Shown here piece after piece: positions 35,541-43,818 of a DNA stretch of 64,000 nucleotides (its first letter is position 1; every line of letters starts with the position of its first letter). The notes under the pieces are model-generated. The model did no database searches. It was not told the DNA's origin and saw only the letters and a program-made list of their open reading frames with translations. The position numbers and the translations under genes were made by a program. Origin of the DNA: an uncultured Acidimicrobiales bacterium (lineage in GTDB: Bacteria; Actinomycetota; Acidimicrobiia; Acidimicrobiales; Bin134); the NCBI GenBank assembly GCA_951813325.1, contig OX638350.1, positions 124,001 through 188,000 of the forward strand. The letters run 5' to 3'.

Positions 35541-36380
35541 ATGAGCGGCGAGCTGCCTGAGATGTTGAAGCTCACCGAGGTTGGCGAGCAGCGCTATCAC
35601 GTCTTCCAGCCGGCGGAGTCGGACGAGGGGCGCGATGTGGTGTTCAGCGGCCAGCTCATGGCCCAGATGATGATGGCGTCCGACCGGGAGGCGGGCGGCG
35701 CCAAGGACATCCGCTCGGTCCACGCCATCTTCGCCCGGGCGGGCACCTACACCCTGCCGATCGAGGTGGACATCGACCCTATGCAGGCGGGGCGCACCTG
35801 GGCCAGCGATACGGTGACCGCCACCCAGGGGGGCAAGCTGCTCAGCCGGGCCATGGTCCTGATGAACTCGGTGGAAGACGATCTCATGCGCCACGAGCCG
35901 ACCATGCCCGACGTGCCCGGCGCGGAGGGGCTCGACCCCGGATTCGCCTTCATCTTCCCCGGCGCCGAGTGGCGGCCGGTGCCCGGCGAGCCCGACATCG
36001 ACGGAGTGCCCGTGGAGCGGGCCTGGCATCGCTACGAGCCGGGAGCAGGACCCCAGGCGGCCAACCAGGGCATCGCCGGCTGGGCCACCTGCGGCAGCAT
36101 CATCGGCCTGGCCATGCGCCCCCACCGCGAAACCATCCGCATCGAGGACGCCCACCGCACCCTTTCCACCGGGGTAATAGCCCACACCCTGCATTTCTTG
36201 GACCGCCTGGACGTGTCGCAGTGGCTGCTGGTCCAGCTGCGAGGCACCAAAGCGGCCAACGGCCGGGTCTTCGGCCAAGGCGAGGTGTTCACCGCCGAGG
36301 GCCAGTTGATGGCCACCTTCCACCAAGACTCCATGGCCAAAGCCGCCCCCGCCACCATGGACCCCACCCGCTCGATGTAG
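35541..36380 (+). CDS. TesB-like acyl-CoA thioesterase
   Basis: A 279-residue double-hotdog protein. The first hotdog helix is VVFSGQLMAQMMMASDREA near residue 35, and the second half contains WATCGSIIGLAMRPH and STGVIAHTLHFLDRLDVSQW, the family's second hotdog helix and His region. It should hydrolyse an acyl-CoA to free acid and CoA. Located 13 bp after the SDR. The homology is clear at the level of fold; chain-length preference is not readable. Confidence 0.75.
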   Translation: MSGELPEMLKLTEVGEQRYHVFQPAESDEGRDVVFSGQLMAQMMMASDREAGGAKDIRSVHAIFARAGTYTLPIEVDIDPMQAGRTWASDTVTATQGGKLLSRAMVLMNSVEDDLMRHEPTMPDVPGAEGLDPGFAFIFPGAEWRPVPGEPDIDGVPVERAWHRYEPGAGPQAANQGIAGWATCGSIIGLAMRPHRETIRIEDAHRTLSTGVIAHTLHFLDRLDVSQWLLVQLRGTKAANGRVFGQGEVFTAEGQLMATFHQDSMAKAAPATMDPTRSM

Positions 36381-36531
36381 CGGCTCTCACCGGGCGATCA
36401 CTTAGGGCGTTAGCGGATAGGCGTTGACCTGCGGAAACGCTTGACGTTTCGGCTGCATCCCCGACACTGTGGCCAGCGGATATGCCGGCGAGCGCAGCTA
36501 TCAGAATAAAGTGCGCCGAAAGCCCGACCAC

Positions 36532-37995
36532 CTATCCGCGCGGCCCCTTAGTGGTGTCGTCCAAGATCATCAGGGTCTTGAGATCGCTGTGGAAGTCGAG
36601 GGCGTAGTTGCCGCCCTCCCGGCCGATGCCGGAGATGCCGCAGCCGCCGAAGGGAGCGGTGAGGTCGCGCACCAAGAAGGTGTTGACCCACACCAGCCCG
36701 GCCCGGATGGCCGCGCCCACCCGCTCGGCCCGGGCCCGTGACGAAGTCCAGATTTGAGCTGACAGGCCGTAGTCGGTGCTGTTGGCCAGAGCGATGGCCT
36801 CGTCCTCGTCGGCGAACGTCTGCACCGTGAGCACCGGCCCGAAGATCTCCTGTTGCACGACCTCGCTGTGGTTGGAGGCTGGTTCGATGAGCGTCGGCTC
36901 GTAGTGGAGGCTGCCTTCTACTGGATGGCCGCCCCGCACTATGGCATCGCCTGCGGCCCGAGCCCGCTCGACGAACCCGTGGACTCGGTCGCGGTGGTCG
37001 GGGTGGGCCAGGGGGGCGATGTCGGTGGCTGGGTCGCGGGGGTCGCCCAGTACCAGCGCGTCGGCGTGGTGGTGGAAGCGATCGAGGAACGGTTCCCGGA
37101 TTTCGTCGGCCACCAGAATCCGGGTGCCGGCCAGACACACCTGCCCGGAATCGTCGAACTGCCAGGCCGCTCGATGGGCGGCGGCGTCGAGGTCGGCGTC
37201 GGCGAACACGAGGAACGGCCCCTTGCCGCCCAGTTCGGCAGTGAACGGGACGATGTTGGCGGCCGCGGCCCGTCCGATGTGGCGGGCGGTTTCCGGTGAC
37301 CCGGTGAACGTGATGCGCCTTACCCGGGGGTCGGCCACCAGCGCGGCGCCTACCTCCTCGCCGATGCCCTGCACGAGGTTGAACGCGCCGGGCGGGAAGC
37401 CGGCCTCCACGGTGAGCTCGGCCAGCAGCGCGGCCGACAGCGGCGACCACTCGGCCGGCTTGTGGATGACGCTGTTTCCGGCGGCCAGGGCGGGGGCCAG
37501 CTTCCAGGTGCTGAGCATGAACGGCGCATTCCAGGGGGTGATGACCACCGCCGGCCCAGCGGGCATGTGCTGCACCTGGTTCCGCATGCTCTTGGCGTCC
37601 CAGGTGCGGTCCTGGTGGCCGGTGATCAGATCGGCGTAGGTGCGGAAGTTGAGGGCGCCCCGGGCCACCAGCCGCTCCTTCATGGACTCCAGCAGAAACC
37701 CCATGTCGAGGGTCTCCACTAGGGCGATCTGGTCGGTGTGAGCCTCGATCAGGTCGGCCAGGCGGTGCAGGACGTCGGCCCGGTCGCCGATGCTCAGGGC
37801 GCTCCATGCCTCGAAACCCTCCTGTGCGGCGGCCACCGCGGCGGTGGCGGTGGCCTTATCTCCCCGGGCGATGTCGGCCAAATGCTCCCAGCCCATCGGT
37901 GACCGGGTCTCGAACCGCTGGCGCGAGGAGGCCCACGAGCCGCCGATCAGGTGGTCGACCGGCACCGAGACGCCGCCGACATCCTTGCGGGTCAT
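36532..37995 (-). CDS. Aldehyde dehydrogenase, HpaE-like
   Basis: A 487-residue NAD(P) aldehyde dehydrogenase. The conserved ITPWNAPFML, the glutamate motif ELGGKGP near residue 257 and the catalytic cysteine in DSGQVCLAGTR near 290 are intact. The C-terminal APFGGCGISGIGREGG is typical of 5-carboxymethyl-2-hydroxymuconate semialdehyde dehydrogenases. It overlaps the upstream FAH-family gene by 4 bp (ATGA), the same partner as in homoprotocatechuate (HpaG/HpaE) degradation. It oxidises a semialdehyde from ring cleavage to the acid. The exact substrate is inferred from this pairing only. Confidence 0.85.
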   Translation of the reverse strand: MTRKDVGGVSVPVDHLIGGSWASSRQRFETRSPMGWEHLADIARGDKATATAAVAAAQEGFEAWSALSIGDRADVLHRLADLIEAHTDQIALVETLDMGFLLESMKERLVARGALNFRTYADLITGHQDRTWDAKSMRNQVQHMPAGPAVVITPWNAPFMLSTWKLAPALAAGNSVIHKPAEWSPLSAALLAELTVEAGFPPGAFNLVQGIGEEVGAALVADPRVRRITFTGSPETARHIGRAAAANIVPFTAELGGKGPFLVFADADLDAAAHRAAWQFDDSGQVCLAGTRILVADEIREPFLDRFHHHADALVLGDPRDPATDIAPLAHPDHRDRVHGFVERARAAGDAIVRGGHPVEGSLHYEPTLIEPASNHSEVVQQEIFGPVLTVQTFADEDEAIALANSTDYGLSAQIWTSSRARAERVGAAIRAGLVWVNTFLVRDLTAPFGGCGISGIGREGGNYALDFHSDLKTLMILDDTTKGPRG

Positions 37996-38885
37996 TGGCT
38001 TTCTGCTTCTTCCACCGCGGATTCGTAGTGCTGGGCGCCCGGGCCTCGGGGGGCTCGAATACCGCGGAACTCCCAGTCCCCGCCTTTGGCAGTGGACTGC
38101 ACTTCTTCGGAGTTCGACGGCTGGGCGCCCACATCGTCCCGGATGGGGGTGGGGCCGGAAACGATGGTGTTGGTGAGCGCGCCCAAGCCCTCGACCTGCA
38201 CGGTGACCACATCACCGGGCTCCACCGGGCGGGAGTTGGCCGGGGTTCCCGACAGCAAGATGTCGCCCGGCACCAGCGTTATGGTGCGGGCGATGTCGGC
38301 CACGATGTAGTGCATGTCCCATTCCATCTCGTCGGTGGTGGCGTCCTGTTTGATCTCCCCGTTCACGATGGTCTGGATGCGCTTGCCCCGGAAGTCCCAT
38401 CCAGTGACCAGGCCGGGACCCACCGGGCACAGGGTGTCGCTGCCCTTCACTCGCAGCATGGAACCGGCGTCGGTGTCCCGGAAATCGTGGAGGCCGTAGT
38501 CGTTGGCCACGGTGTATCCGGCGATGTAGTCCCCGGCCTCGGCGGGAGACACGTTGCGACAGGTCTTGCCGACCACGATGGCGATCTCGCCCTCGTAGTT
38601 CAGCCACTCGCAGCCGACGGGGCGGACCACGTCGCTCTGGTGGCCGGTGAGCGCGGTAGTCGGCTTGTGGAAGTAGGTCGGCGCGGGTGGCAGCTTGGTC
38701 ATGAACTCCTCGACCCGGCTGCGGTAGTTCAGATGGATGCAGATGATCTTGGTGGGCACCACTGGGGCCAGATGGACGGCATCGTCGATGGCCGCCCATC
38801 GACCGTCACCGGCCACAAGCCGATCGCCGTCTCGTTCGACAAGACACGGGTAGCCGTGGAGAAGGATGCGGCGGAATTCGGACAT
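37992..38885 (-). CDS. Fumarylacetoacetate hydrolase family protein, HpaG-like
   Basis: A 297-residue FAH-fold protein. IICIHLNYRSRVEEF, PTYFHKPTTAL, the metal ligands in YEGEIAIVVGK and VANDYGLHDFRDTDAG, and GDILLSGTPANSRPVEPGD all fit the family. Members decarboxylate, isomerise or hydrolyse ring-cleavage products. ATG 38885 matches the usual N-terminus (RILLHGYPCLVERDG); an ATG at 38912 is possible but would face the divergent MarR start. Only 25 bp separate the two divergent starts, so the regulator probably controls this gene from the shared region. Confidence 0.85.
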   Translation of the reverse strand: MSEFRRILLHGYPCLVERDGDRLVAGDGRWAAIDDAVHLAPVVPTKIICIHLNYRSRVEEFMTKLPPAPTYFHKPTTALTGHQSDVVRPVGCEWLNYEGEIAIVVGKTCRNVSPAEAGDYIAGYTVANDYGLHDFRDTDAGSMLRVKGSDTLCPVGPGLVTGWDFRGKRIQTIVNGEIKQDATTDEMEWDMHYIVADIARTITLVPGDILLSGTPANSRPVEPGDVVTVQVEGLGALTNTIVSGPTPIRDDVGAQPSNSEEVQSTAKGGDWEFRGIRAPRGPGAQHYESAVEEAESQ

Positions 38886-38910
38886 GTCTGGCAATCTAGC
38901 GGTGGTACTC

Positions 38911-39423
38911 ATGCCGTCTGACGATTCTCACAACGACCGCCTGCTCGACGCCGAAGTGGACATCCAAGCTCGGCTGGGCGACCAGCCCCTCGACTTCGAC
39001 TCTATGCAGGCCATATCGAACATCTACCGGGCAGCCGCCGCGGTTCGCCGCCGGGCCGAGCGGGAGGTGCTGGCCGAGGCCGGACTGTCGTGGGGCGGCT
39101 TCACCATCTTGTGGGTGCTGTGGGTGTGGGGGGAGATGGAGGCGGCTCAACTGGCCTCTGAGTGCGACCTGGCCAAGGGCACCCTCACCGGGATGGTGTC
39201 CACCCTGGAGAAGCAGGGCCGAGTCGAGCGCACCCGCATGAGGTCGGACCGCCGAAGGGTCACCGTGGCCCTCACCCCCGCCGGCCTCAAGACCATCGAG
39301 CAGCTGTTTCCCCAGTTCAACGGCTTTGAGGCGAAGATGAGCAGGGGTCTCAGCGTCGCCGAAAAGCATGAACTGGCCCGCCTCCTGCGGGCGGTAACGA
39401 CCAACGCTTCGGAGTGGGTCTGA
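38911..39423 (+). CDS. MarR-family regulator (HpaR-like role)
   Basis: A 170-residue winged-helix regulator: QLASECDLAKGTLTGMVSTL is the recognition part, followed by the wing RMRSDRRRVTVALTPAG. It is divergent from the FAH/aldehyde dehydrogenase pair with 25 bp between starts, a common layout for repressors of aromatic acid degradation such as HpaR. The effector would be a phenolic acid or CoA ester, by analogy. ATG 38911 was chosen; further in-frame starts exist upstream (38884, 38866) but would reach into the divergent gene. Confidence 0.85.
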   Translation: MPSDDSHNDRLLDAEVDIQARLGDQPLDFDSMQAISNIYRAAAAVRRRAEREVLAEAGLSWGGFTILWVLWVWGEMEAAQLASECDLAKGTLTGMVSTLEKQGRVERTRMRSDRRRVTVALTPAGLKTIEQLFPQFNGFEAKMSRGLSVAEKHELARLLRAVTTNASEWV

Positions 39424-39560
39424 CCGCGTCGCTTGTCGTTTGGGGAGCGGCCCGGACGAGCCTTGAGCCTGAGCCCCCAGCAGGCAATTGGGTAGGACGG
39501 CGAACTTGGCCGATGGCCTCATGGGGGAACGGAACTGTTTTATTGACATTAATCAGTATA

Positions 39561-40400
39561 TATTGAAATATATTATTGTTGTATCTTGCAGTGCACCGCA
39601 CTAGGGTTGTGCCATGGAGACGGTGACGCTGGTGGATCTGGCTCCGATCTTGGGCATCATGCTCGGGTCGATGCTGGCGTTCTCCACCGCGATCATGCGC
39701 TACCAGCACGTTGACAGCACCAAAACACGTGATCTCGTGCACGGGCTGATCGAGAAGTCCAGCCGGGAGAACCGCGAGCTCATCGAGAAATCCAGCCAGG
39801 AGAACCGCGAACTCATCGAAAAGTCCAGCCAGGAGAACCGCGAACTCATCGAGAAGTCCAGCCGGGAGAACCGCGAGCTCATCGAAAAGGTTCACTTGGA
39901 GCTGTCGGGTGGCTTGGACGAGGTGCGGGGCGGTCTGGGGGAACTGAGGGAGCGCCTGGCCCGCATCGAGGGCTATCTAGAGCGCTGGCCTAAGCCCCCG
40001 CCCTATGACGGTGCCGCCGAGGCGGCCTGAAAGTGGAGCAGGTTTAGCCGATGACGAACGGGTCGCGGGTGGCGCCGGTGAGCTCGACCCAGACGGTTTT
40101 GGTCTGGAGGAAGCCGTCGAGGGCTTCGAGGCCGTTGTCTCGGCCGTAGCCCGACTGCTTGAAGCCGCCGAAGGGGGCCATGTAGCTCACGTTGCGGTAG
40201 GTGTTGATCCACACCGTGCCCACCCGGAGCGCTCTCGACACCCGGTGGGCGAGGCGGATGTCGTTGGTCCAGATGCCCGCAGCCAGCCCGAAGTCGCTGT
40301 CGTTGGCCAGCTTCACCACCTCGTCCTCGTCGTCGAAGGCCATTACCGCCAGCACCGGGCCGAACACCTCTTCGCGCACGATGGTGGTGTCATTGGCCAT
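39561..40400. repeat. Segmental duplication, copy 1 (truncated)
   Basis: An AT-rich leader (tattgaaatat), the coiled-coil gene and the last 118 codons of an aldehyde dehydrogenase gene occur here and again at 40440-41213. The offset is 879 bp before the coiled-coil repeats and 813 bp after, because copy 1 has two extra 33-bp units. Confidence 0.9.
39614..40030 (+). CDS. Membrane-anchored hendecad coiled-coil protein, copy 1
   Basis: A 138-residue protein. An N-terminal membrane helix (LAPILGIMLGSMLAFSTAI, about residues 8-26) is followed by a coiled coil with four 11-residue units EKSSRENRELI (33-bp DNA repeats at 39752-39883) and a C-terminal ERLARIEGYLE helix and PPP tail. The function is unknown. 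The leader is AT-rich and contains TTGACA at 39543. It is almost identical to the gene at 40493 except for repeat number, and shares its plan and C-terminal RLARIE motif with the gene at 63624. Confidence 0.7.
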   Translation: METVTLVDLAPILGIMLGSMLAFSTAIMRYQHVDSTKTRDLVHGLIEKSSRENRELIEKSSQENRELIEKSSQENRELIEKSSRENRELIEKVHLELSGGLDEVRGGLGELRERLARIEGYLERWPKPPPYDGAAEAA

Positions 40401-40420
40401 TCCGGTGATCGCCGTGTTTT
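40044..40420 (-). pseudogene. 3' fragment of an aldehyde dehydrogenase gene
   Basis: It encodes only the last ~118-125 residues (TIVREEVFGPVLA to RDPFVIG) of an aldehyde dehydrogenase. It is nearly identical to the C-terminus of the gene at 40857, with a few replacements (MAF for LVF, DSDFG for DSDYG). The catalytic Cys and Glu parts are missing, so it cannot be active. It is cut where the AT-rich leader of the next coiled-coil gene begins, as expected for a tandem duplication junction. Confidence 0.9.
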
Positions 40421-40439
40421 AATGGAATAGATTAGAATA

Positions 40440-41213
40440 TATTGAAATATATTTTAGTTGTATCTTGCAGTGCGCCGCGCTAGGGTTGTGCTATGGAGAC
40501 GGTGACGCTGGTGGATCTGGCTCCGATCTTGGGCATCATGCTCGGGTCGATGCTGGCGTTCTCCACCGCGATCATGCGCTACCAGCACGTTGACAGCACC
40601 AAAACACGTGATCTCGTGCACGGGCTGATCGAGAAGTCCAGCCGGGAGAACCGCGAGCTCATCGAGAAGTCCAGCCGGGAGAACCGCGAGCTCATCGAAA
40701 AGGTTCACTTGGAGCTGTCGGGTGGCTTGGACGAGGTGCGGGGCGGTCTGGGGGAACTGAGGGAGCGCCTGGCCCGCATCGAGGGCTATCTAGAGCGCTG
40801 GCCTAAGCCCCCGCCCTATGACGGTGCCGCCGAGGCGGCCTGAAAGTGGAGCAGGTTTAGCCGATGACGAACGGGTCGCGGGTGGCGCCGGTGAGCTCGA
40901 CCCAGACGGTTTTGGTCTGGAGGAAGCCGTCGAGGGCTTCGAGGCCGTTGTCTCGGCCGTAGCCCGACTGCTTGAAGCCGCCGAAGGGGGCCATGTAGCT
41001 CACGTTGCGGTAGGTGTTGATCCACACCGTGCCCACCCGGAGCGCTCTCGACACCCGGTGGGCGAGGCGGATGTCGTTGGTCCAGATGCCCGCAGCCAGC
41101 CCGTAGTCGCTGTCGTTGGCCAGCTTCACCACCTCGTCCTCGTCGTCGAAGACCAACATCGCCAGCACCGGGCCGAACACCTCCTCGCGGACGATGGTGG
41201 ACTGGTTGGTCAC
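40440..41213. repeat. Segmental duplication, copy 2
   Basis: Second copy of the leader, coiled-coil gene and aldehyde dehydrogenase 3' end. Here the aldehyde dehydrogenase gene continues to full length, so this is likely the parental arrangement. Confidence 0.9.
40493..40843 (+). CDS. Membrane-anchored hendecad coiled-coil protein, copy 2
   Basis: A 116-residue near-identical sister of the 39614 protein with two instead of four EKSSRENRELI units (33-bp repeats at 40631-40696). The membrane helix, C-terminal helix and tail are unchanged. It is convergent with the catabolic operon's last gene, with 13 bp between stops. The function is unknown. Confidence 0.7.
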   Translation: METVTLVDLAPILGIMLGSMLAFSTAIMRYQHVDSTKTRDLVHGLIEKSSRENRELIEKSSRENRELIEKVHLELSGGLDEVRGGLGELRERLARIEGYLERWPKPPPYDGAAEAA

Positions 41214-42320
41214 GCCGGTTATCACGGTGGGGCGCACGAACCGCCCACCGAGTTGAGGGTCGACCACACCGCCGGCGGCAACTGCCGCCCCCTCCGCACG
41301 GGCTTGGTCGATCATGGCCAGGATCCGGTCCCGTTGGGCGTCGGAGGCCGCCGGGCCCATCTCGGTGGCCGGGTCGGCGGGATCGCCCAGCACCAGTTCG
41401 TTGGCCCGTCCCACCACCCGGCCGACCACCTCATCGGCGATGTCTCGGTGGATGTAGGCCCTGGATCCGGCAATGCAGGTCTGGCCGCTGGCCGCGAAGA
41501 TCCCGGCTAAGAGCCCGTTGGTCACCGCCGCGAGGTCGGCGTCGGCGAAGATGATCTGGGGCGACTTGCCGCCCAACTCCAGCACGGTGGGAGTCAGGTT
41601 GTCGGCTGCGGCCCGGGCCACATGCTTGGCCGTGGCCCCGCCGCCGGTGAAGGTGATCTTGTCGATGCCCGGATGGGCGGTGATGGCCGCGCCCACCTCG
41701 GCCCCGCCGGTCACCACATTGATGACACCGGGCGGGAACCCGGCCTCGGCGGTCCGCTCGGCCAACATGAGCGCGGTGACCGGGGTGATGTCAGAGGGTT
41801 TGATCACCGCAGTACACCCGGCGGCCAGCAGGGGTGCCAGCTTCCAGGTCAGCAGGGCCAGCGGCGAGTTCCACGGGATGATGGCCCCCACCACTCCGAC
41901 CGGTTCGCGCTCGGTGTACACCAAGAAGTTGGGCGACGGGCTGGGAAGCTGCTCTCCGCCGATCTTGTCGGCCATCCCGGCGAAGAAGTCGTAGTAGCCC
42001 TGCAAGCCCTTGGCCTGAGCCGACGTCTCCCGGATGATCTTGCCGTTGTCCCGGGTCTCGACAATGGCCAGTTGCTCGGCGTCTCGGGACAGGAGTTCGC
42101 CCAGCCGACGCATCAGCCGGGCCCGCTCGGCGCCGGTCATCGCCGCCCACGGACCCTCGGTGAACGCTCGCCGAGCCGCCCGCACGGCATCGCCGACCGC
42201 GGCCGGGTCATCAGCCACTTCGGCCCAGGGCTCTCCGGTGTTCGGGTTGGTCGTGGCCATGCGCCGTCCGTTCGGTGGTGGGGCGAACCCCCCATCGATC
42301 CAGTTGTCGTAGGTCTCCAT
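40857..42320 (-). CDS. Aldehyde dehydrogenase, last gene of the Liv-P450 operon
   Basis: A 487-residue aldehyde dehydrogenase of the betaine-aldehyde/4-aminobutyraldehyde type. IPWNSPLALLTWK, LELGGKSPQI (general-base Glu) and ASGQTCIAGSR (catalytic Cys) are present. ATG 42320 overlaps the stop of the ferredoxin gene by one base (TGATG), so the two are coupled; a longer upstream start would run into the ferredoxin. In this operon it would oxidise the aldehyde made by the alcohol dehydrogenase or aminotransferase. Its 3' end is duplicated downstream. Confidence 0.9.
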   Translation of the reverse strand: METYDNWIDGGFAPPPNGRRMATTNPNTGEPWAEVADDPAAVGDAVRAARRAFTEGPWAAMTGAERARLMRRLGELLSRDAEQLAIVETRDNGKIIRETSAQAKGLQGYYDFFAGMADKIGGEQLPSPSPNFLVYTEREPVGVVGAIIPWNSPLALLTWKLAPLLAAGCTAVIKPSDITPVTALMLAERTAEAGFPPGVINVVTGGAEVGAAITAHPGIDKITFTGGGATAKHVARAAADNLTPTVLELGGKSPQIIFADADLAAVTNGLLAGIFAASGQTCIAGSRAYIHRDIADEVVGRVVGRANELVLGDPADPATEMGPAASDAQRDRILAMIDQARAEGAAVAAGGVVDPQLGGRFVRPTVITGVTNQSTIVREEVFGPVLAMLVFDDEDEVVKLANDSDYGLAAGIWTNDIRLAHRVSRALRVGTVWINTYRNVSYMAPFGGFKQSGYGRDNGLEALDGFLQTKTVWVELTGATRDPFVIG

Positions 42321-42535
42321 CAAATCTCCTCTTGCACTAGGGCGATAGCCCGGCCAGGGCACCGATCCGCTACTTCCTCGGCTCGTTCTCGGGGCAGAAG
42401 GCCGTCGCCGACCACTGAAGATATGACCACGTCATTGTCCAGCTCGAACATCTCGGGTTCGAGCATCTCGCATATCCCGCCACCGATGCACAGCTCTTGG
42501 TCGATCACTACTCGCATGAGTTCGCCGCCGGCCAT
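42320..42535 (-). CDS. 3Fe-4S ferredoxin, P450 electron donor
   Basis: A 71-residue ferredoxin with three cysteines: two in LCIGGGICEMLEPEMF (C16 and C22) and one in DRCPGRAIAL near residue 59. The missing fourth cysteine is the mark of the 3Fe-4S type found next to actinobacterial P450s. It should pass electrons to the P450 two genes upstream. No ferredoxin reductase is encoded nearby. ATG 42535 overlaps the aminotransferase stop (TGATG); ATG 42517 is an alternative. Confidence 0.9.
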   Translation of the reverse strand: MAGGELMRVVIDQELCIGGGICEMLEPEMFELDNDVVISSVVGDGLLPRERAEEVADRCPGRAIALVQEEI

Positions 42536-43818
42536 CAGCCCGCCTCCGCGAGTGCCTCGTCGAGGATTGCCATGCCCTCGTCGATGTCGGCTTGGGTGGC
42601 TACCAAAGGAACCAGCACTCGGATGCAGTTGGAGTACACCCCGGCGCCCATCAGGATCAGCCCGCGGTCGAACGCCTCGTCGATCACCCGGGCGGCCCGC
42701 ACGGGGTCAGGCTCTTTGCTGTCGGTGTCTTTGACCAGCTCGATGGCCAGCATGGCCCCCAACCCCCGGACCTCGCCGATGCTCCGGTGATCGGCAGCCA
42801 GTCCGTCGAGCCGGGACCGCAGTTGCTCGCCTAGGGCCTGGGATGCCTTTTGGAACTGGGGGTCGAGCACCTGGGAGATAGCTGCTTGGGCAGCTGCGCA
42901 CGACAGGGGATTGCCGCCGTAGGTCCCCCCGATGCCCCCGGCGTGCACCGAGTCCATGATCTCTGTCCGGCCCGTGACCCCAGAAATCGGCAGTCCGCCG
43001 CCCATCGCCTTGCCCCAGGTGCACAGATCGGGTTCGATGCCGTAGTGGGTGCACGCCGCGGGGAGCCCGGTTCGGCCCATGCCGGCCTGCACCTCGTCGG
43101 AGATGAGCAGAATCTTGTGCTCAGCGGCTATCTCGGCCACCCGGGCCGGATAGTCCTTGGGCATCGGGACGAAACCGCCCTCGCCTTGGACCGGCTCGAA
43201 GATGATGGCGGCCACGTTGTCCGGGTCGACCTGGTTCTTGAACAGGCGGAGGAGTCCGGCGATGGCGTCGTCGCTGGTGACGCCCCGGTACGGGTAGGGA
43301 CCCGGCGCCCGGTAGATCTCCGGGGCGAACGGGCCAAAGCCCAGCTTGTAGGGCCGCACCTTGGCGGTGAGCGACATGGTGAGCAGGGTCCGCCCGTGAA
43401 AGGCGTTGTCCAGGCAGATGATGCCCTGGCGACCGGTGTGGTAGCGGGCAATCTTCACCGCGTTCTCCACCGCCTCTGCTCCCGAGTTCAACAGCAGCCC
43501 CTTGGTGTCGAAATCGCTGGGATGGCACTGGCCCAGCAGTCGGCACACCTCTACGTATGGCTCATAGGACGACAGCGAGAAGCACTGGTGGAGGTAGGCG
43601 TCGAGCTGCTCCCGGATGGCGGCGACGATCTCCGGGTTTCCGTGGCCGTGGTTGGCCGTGCCGACACCGGCAACGAAGTCGATGAACTCCCGGCCGTCCA
43701 CATCCCAGATACGGGCACCCGATGCTCGGGCCACGAAGAACGGCCGACCCGCAGTTCCTGTAGCCACCCAGCGAGAGCGCTCGGCGGCCAATCGGTCGGT
43801 GTTGGGGGTCGAAGTCAT
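42535..43818 (-). CDS. Class III aminotransferase (GabT/omega type)
   Basis: A 427-residue PLP enzyme. HGNPEIVAAIREQLDAYLH, SGAEAVENAVKIARYHTGR, the cofactor aspartate in LLISDEVQAGMGRTG and the PLP lysine in CTWGKAMGGGLP all fit fold-type I class III. It transfers an amino group between an omega-amine or beta/gamma-amino acid and a keto acid. ATG 43818 overlaps the P450 stop (ATGA); a longer open frame upstream is inside the P450. In this operon it could release or remove the amine nitrogen. The substrate is not known. Confidence 0.9.
   Translation of the reverse strand: MTSTPNTDRLAAERSRWVATGTAGRPFFVARASGARIWDVDGREFIDFVAGVGTANHGHGNPEIVAAIREQLDAYLHQCFSLSSYEPYVEVCRLLGQCHPSDFDTKGLLLNSGAEAVENAVKIARYHTGRQGIICLDNAFHGRTLLTMSLTAKVRPYKLGFGPFAPEIYRAPGPYPYRGVTSDDAIAGLLRLFKNQVDPDNVAAIIFEPVQGEGGFVPMPKDYPARVAEIAAEHKILLISDEVQAGMGRTGLPAACTHYGIEPDLCTWGKAMGGGLPISGVTGRTEIMDSVHAGGIGGTYGGNPLSCAAAQAAISQVLDPQFQKASQALGEQLRSRLDGLAADHRSIGEVRGLGAMLAIELVKDTDSKEPDPVRAARVIDEAFDRGLILMGAGVYSNCIRVLVPLVATQADIDEGMAILDEALAEAG

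Noticed and set aside
39540-39570. AT-rich stretch as a replication or transfer origin
   Set aside because: It is only about 50 bp, without DnaA boxes or iterons, and recurs before the second coiled-coil gene, so it is more likely a promoter leader.
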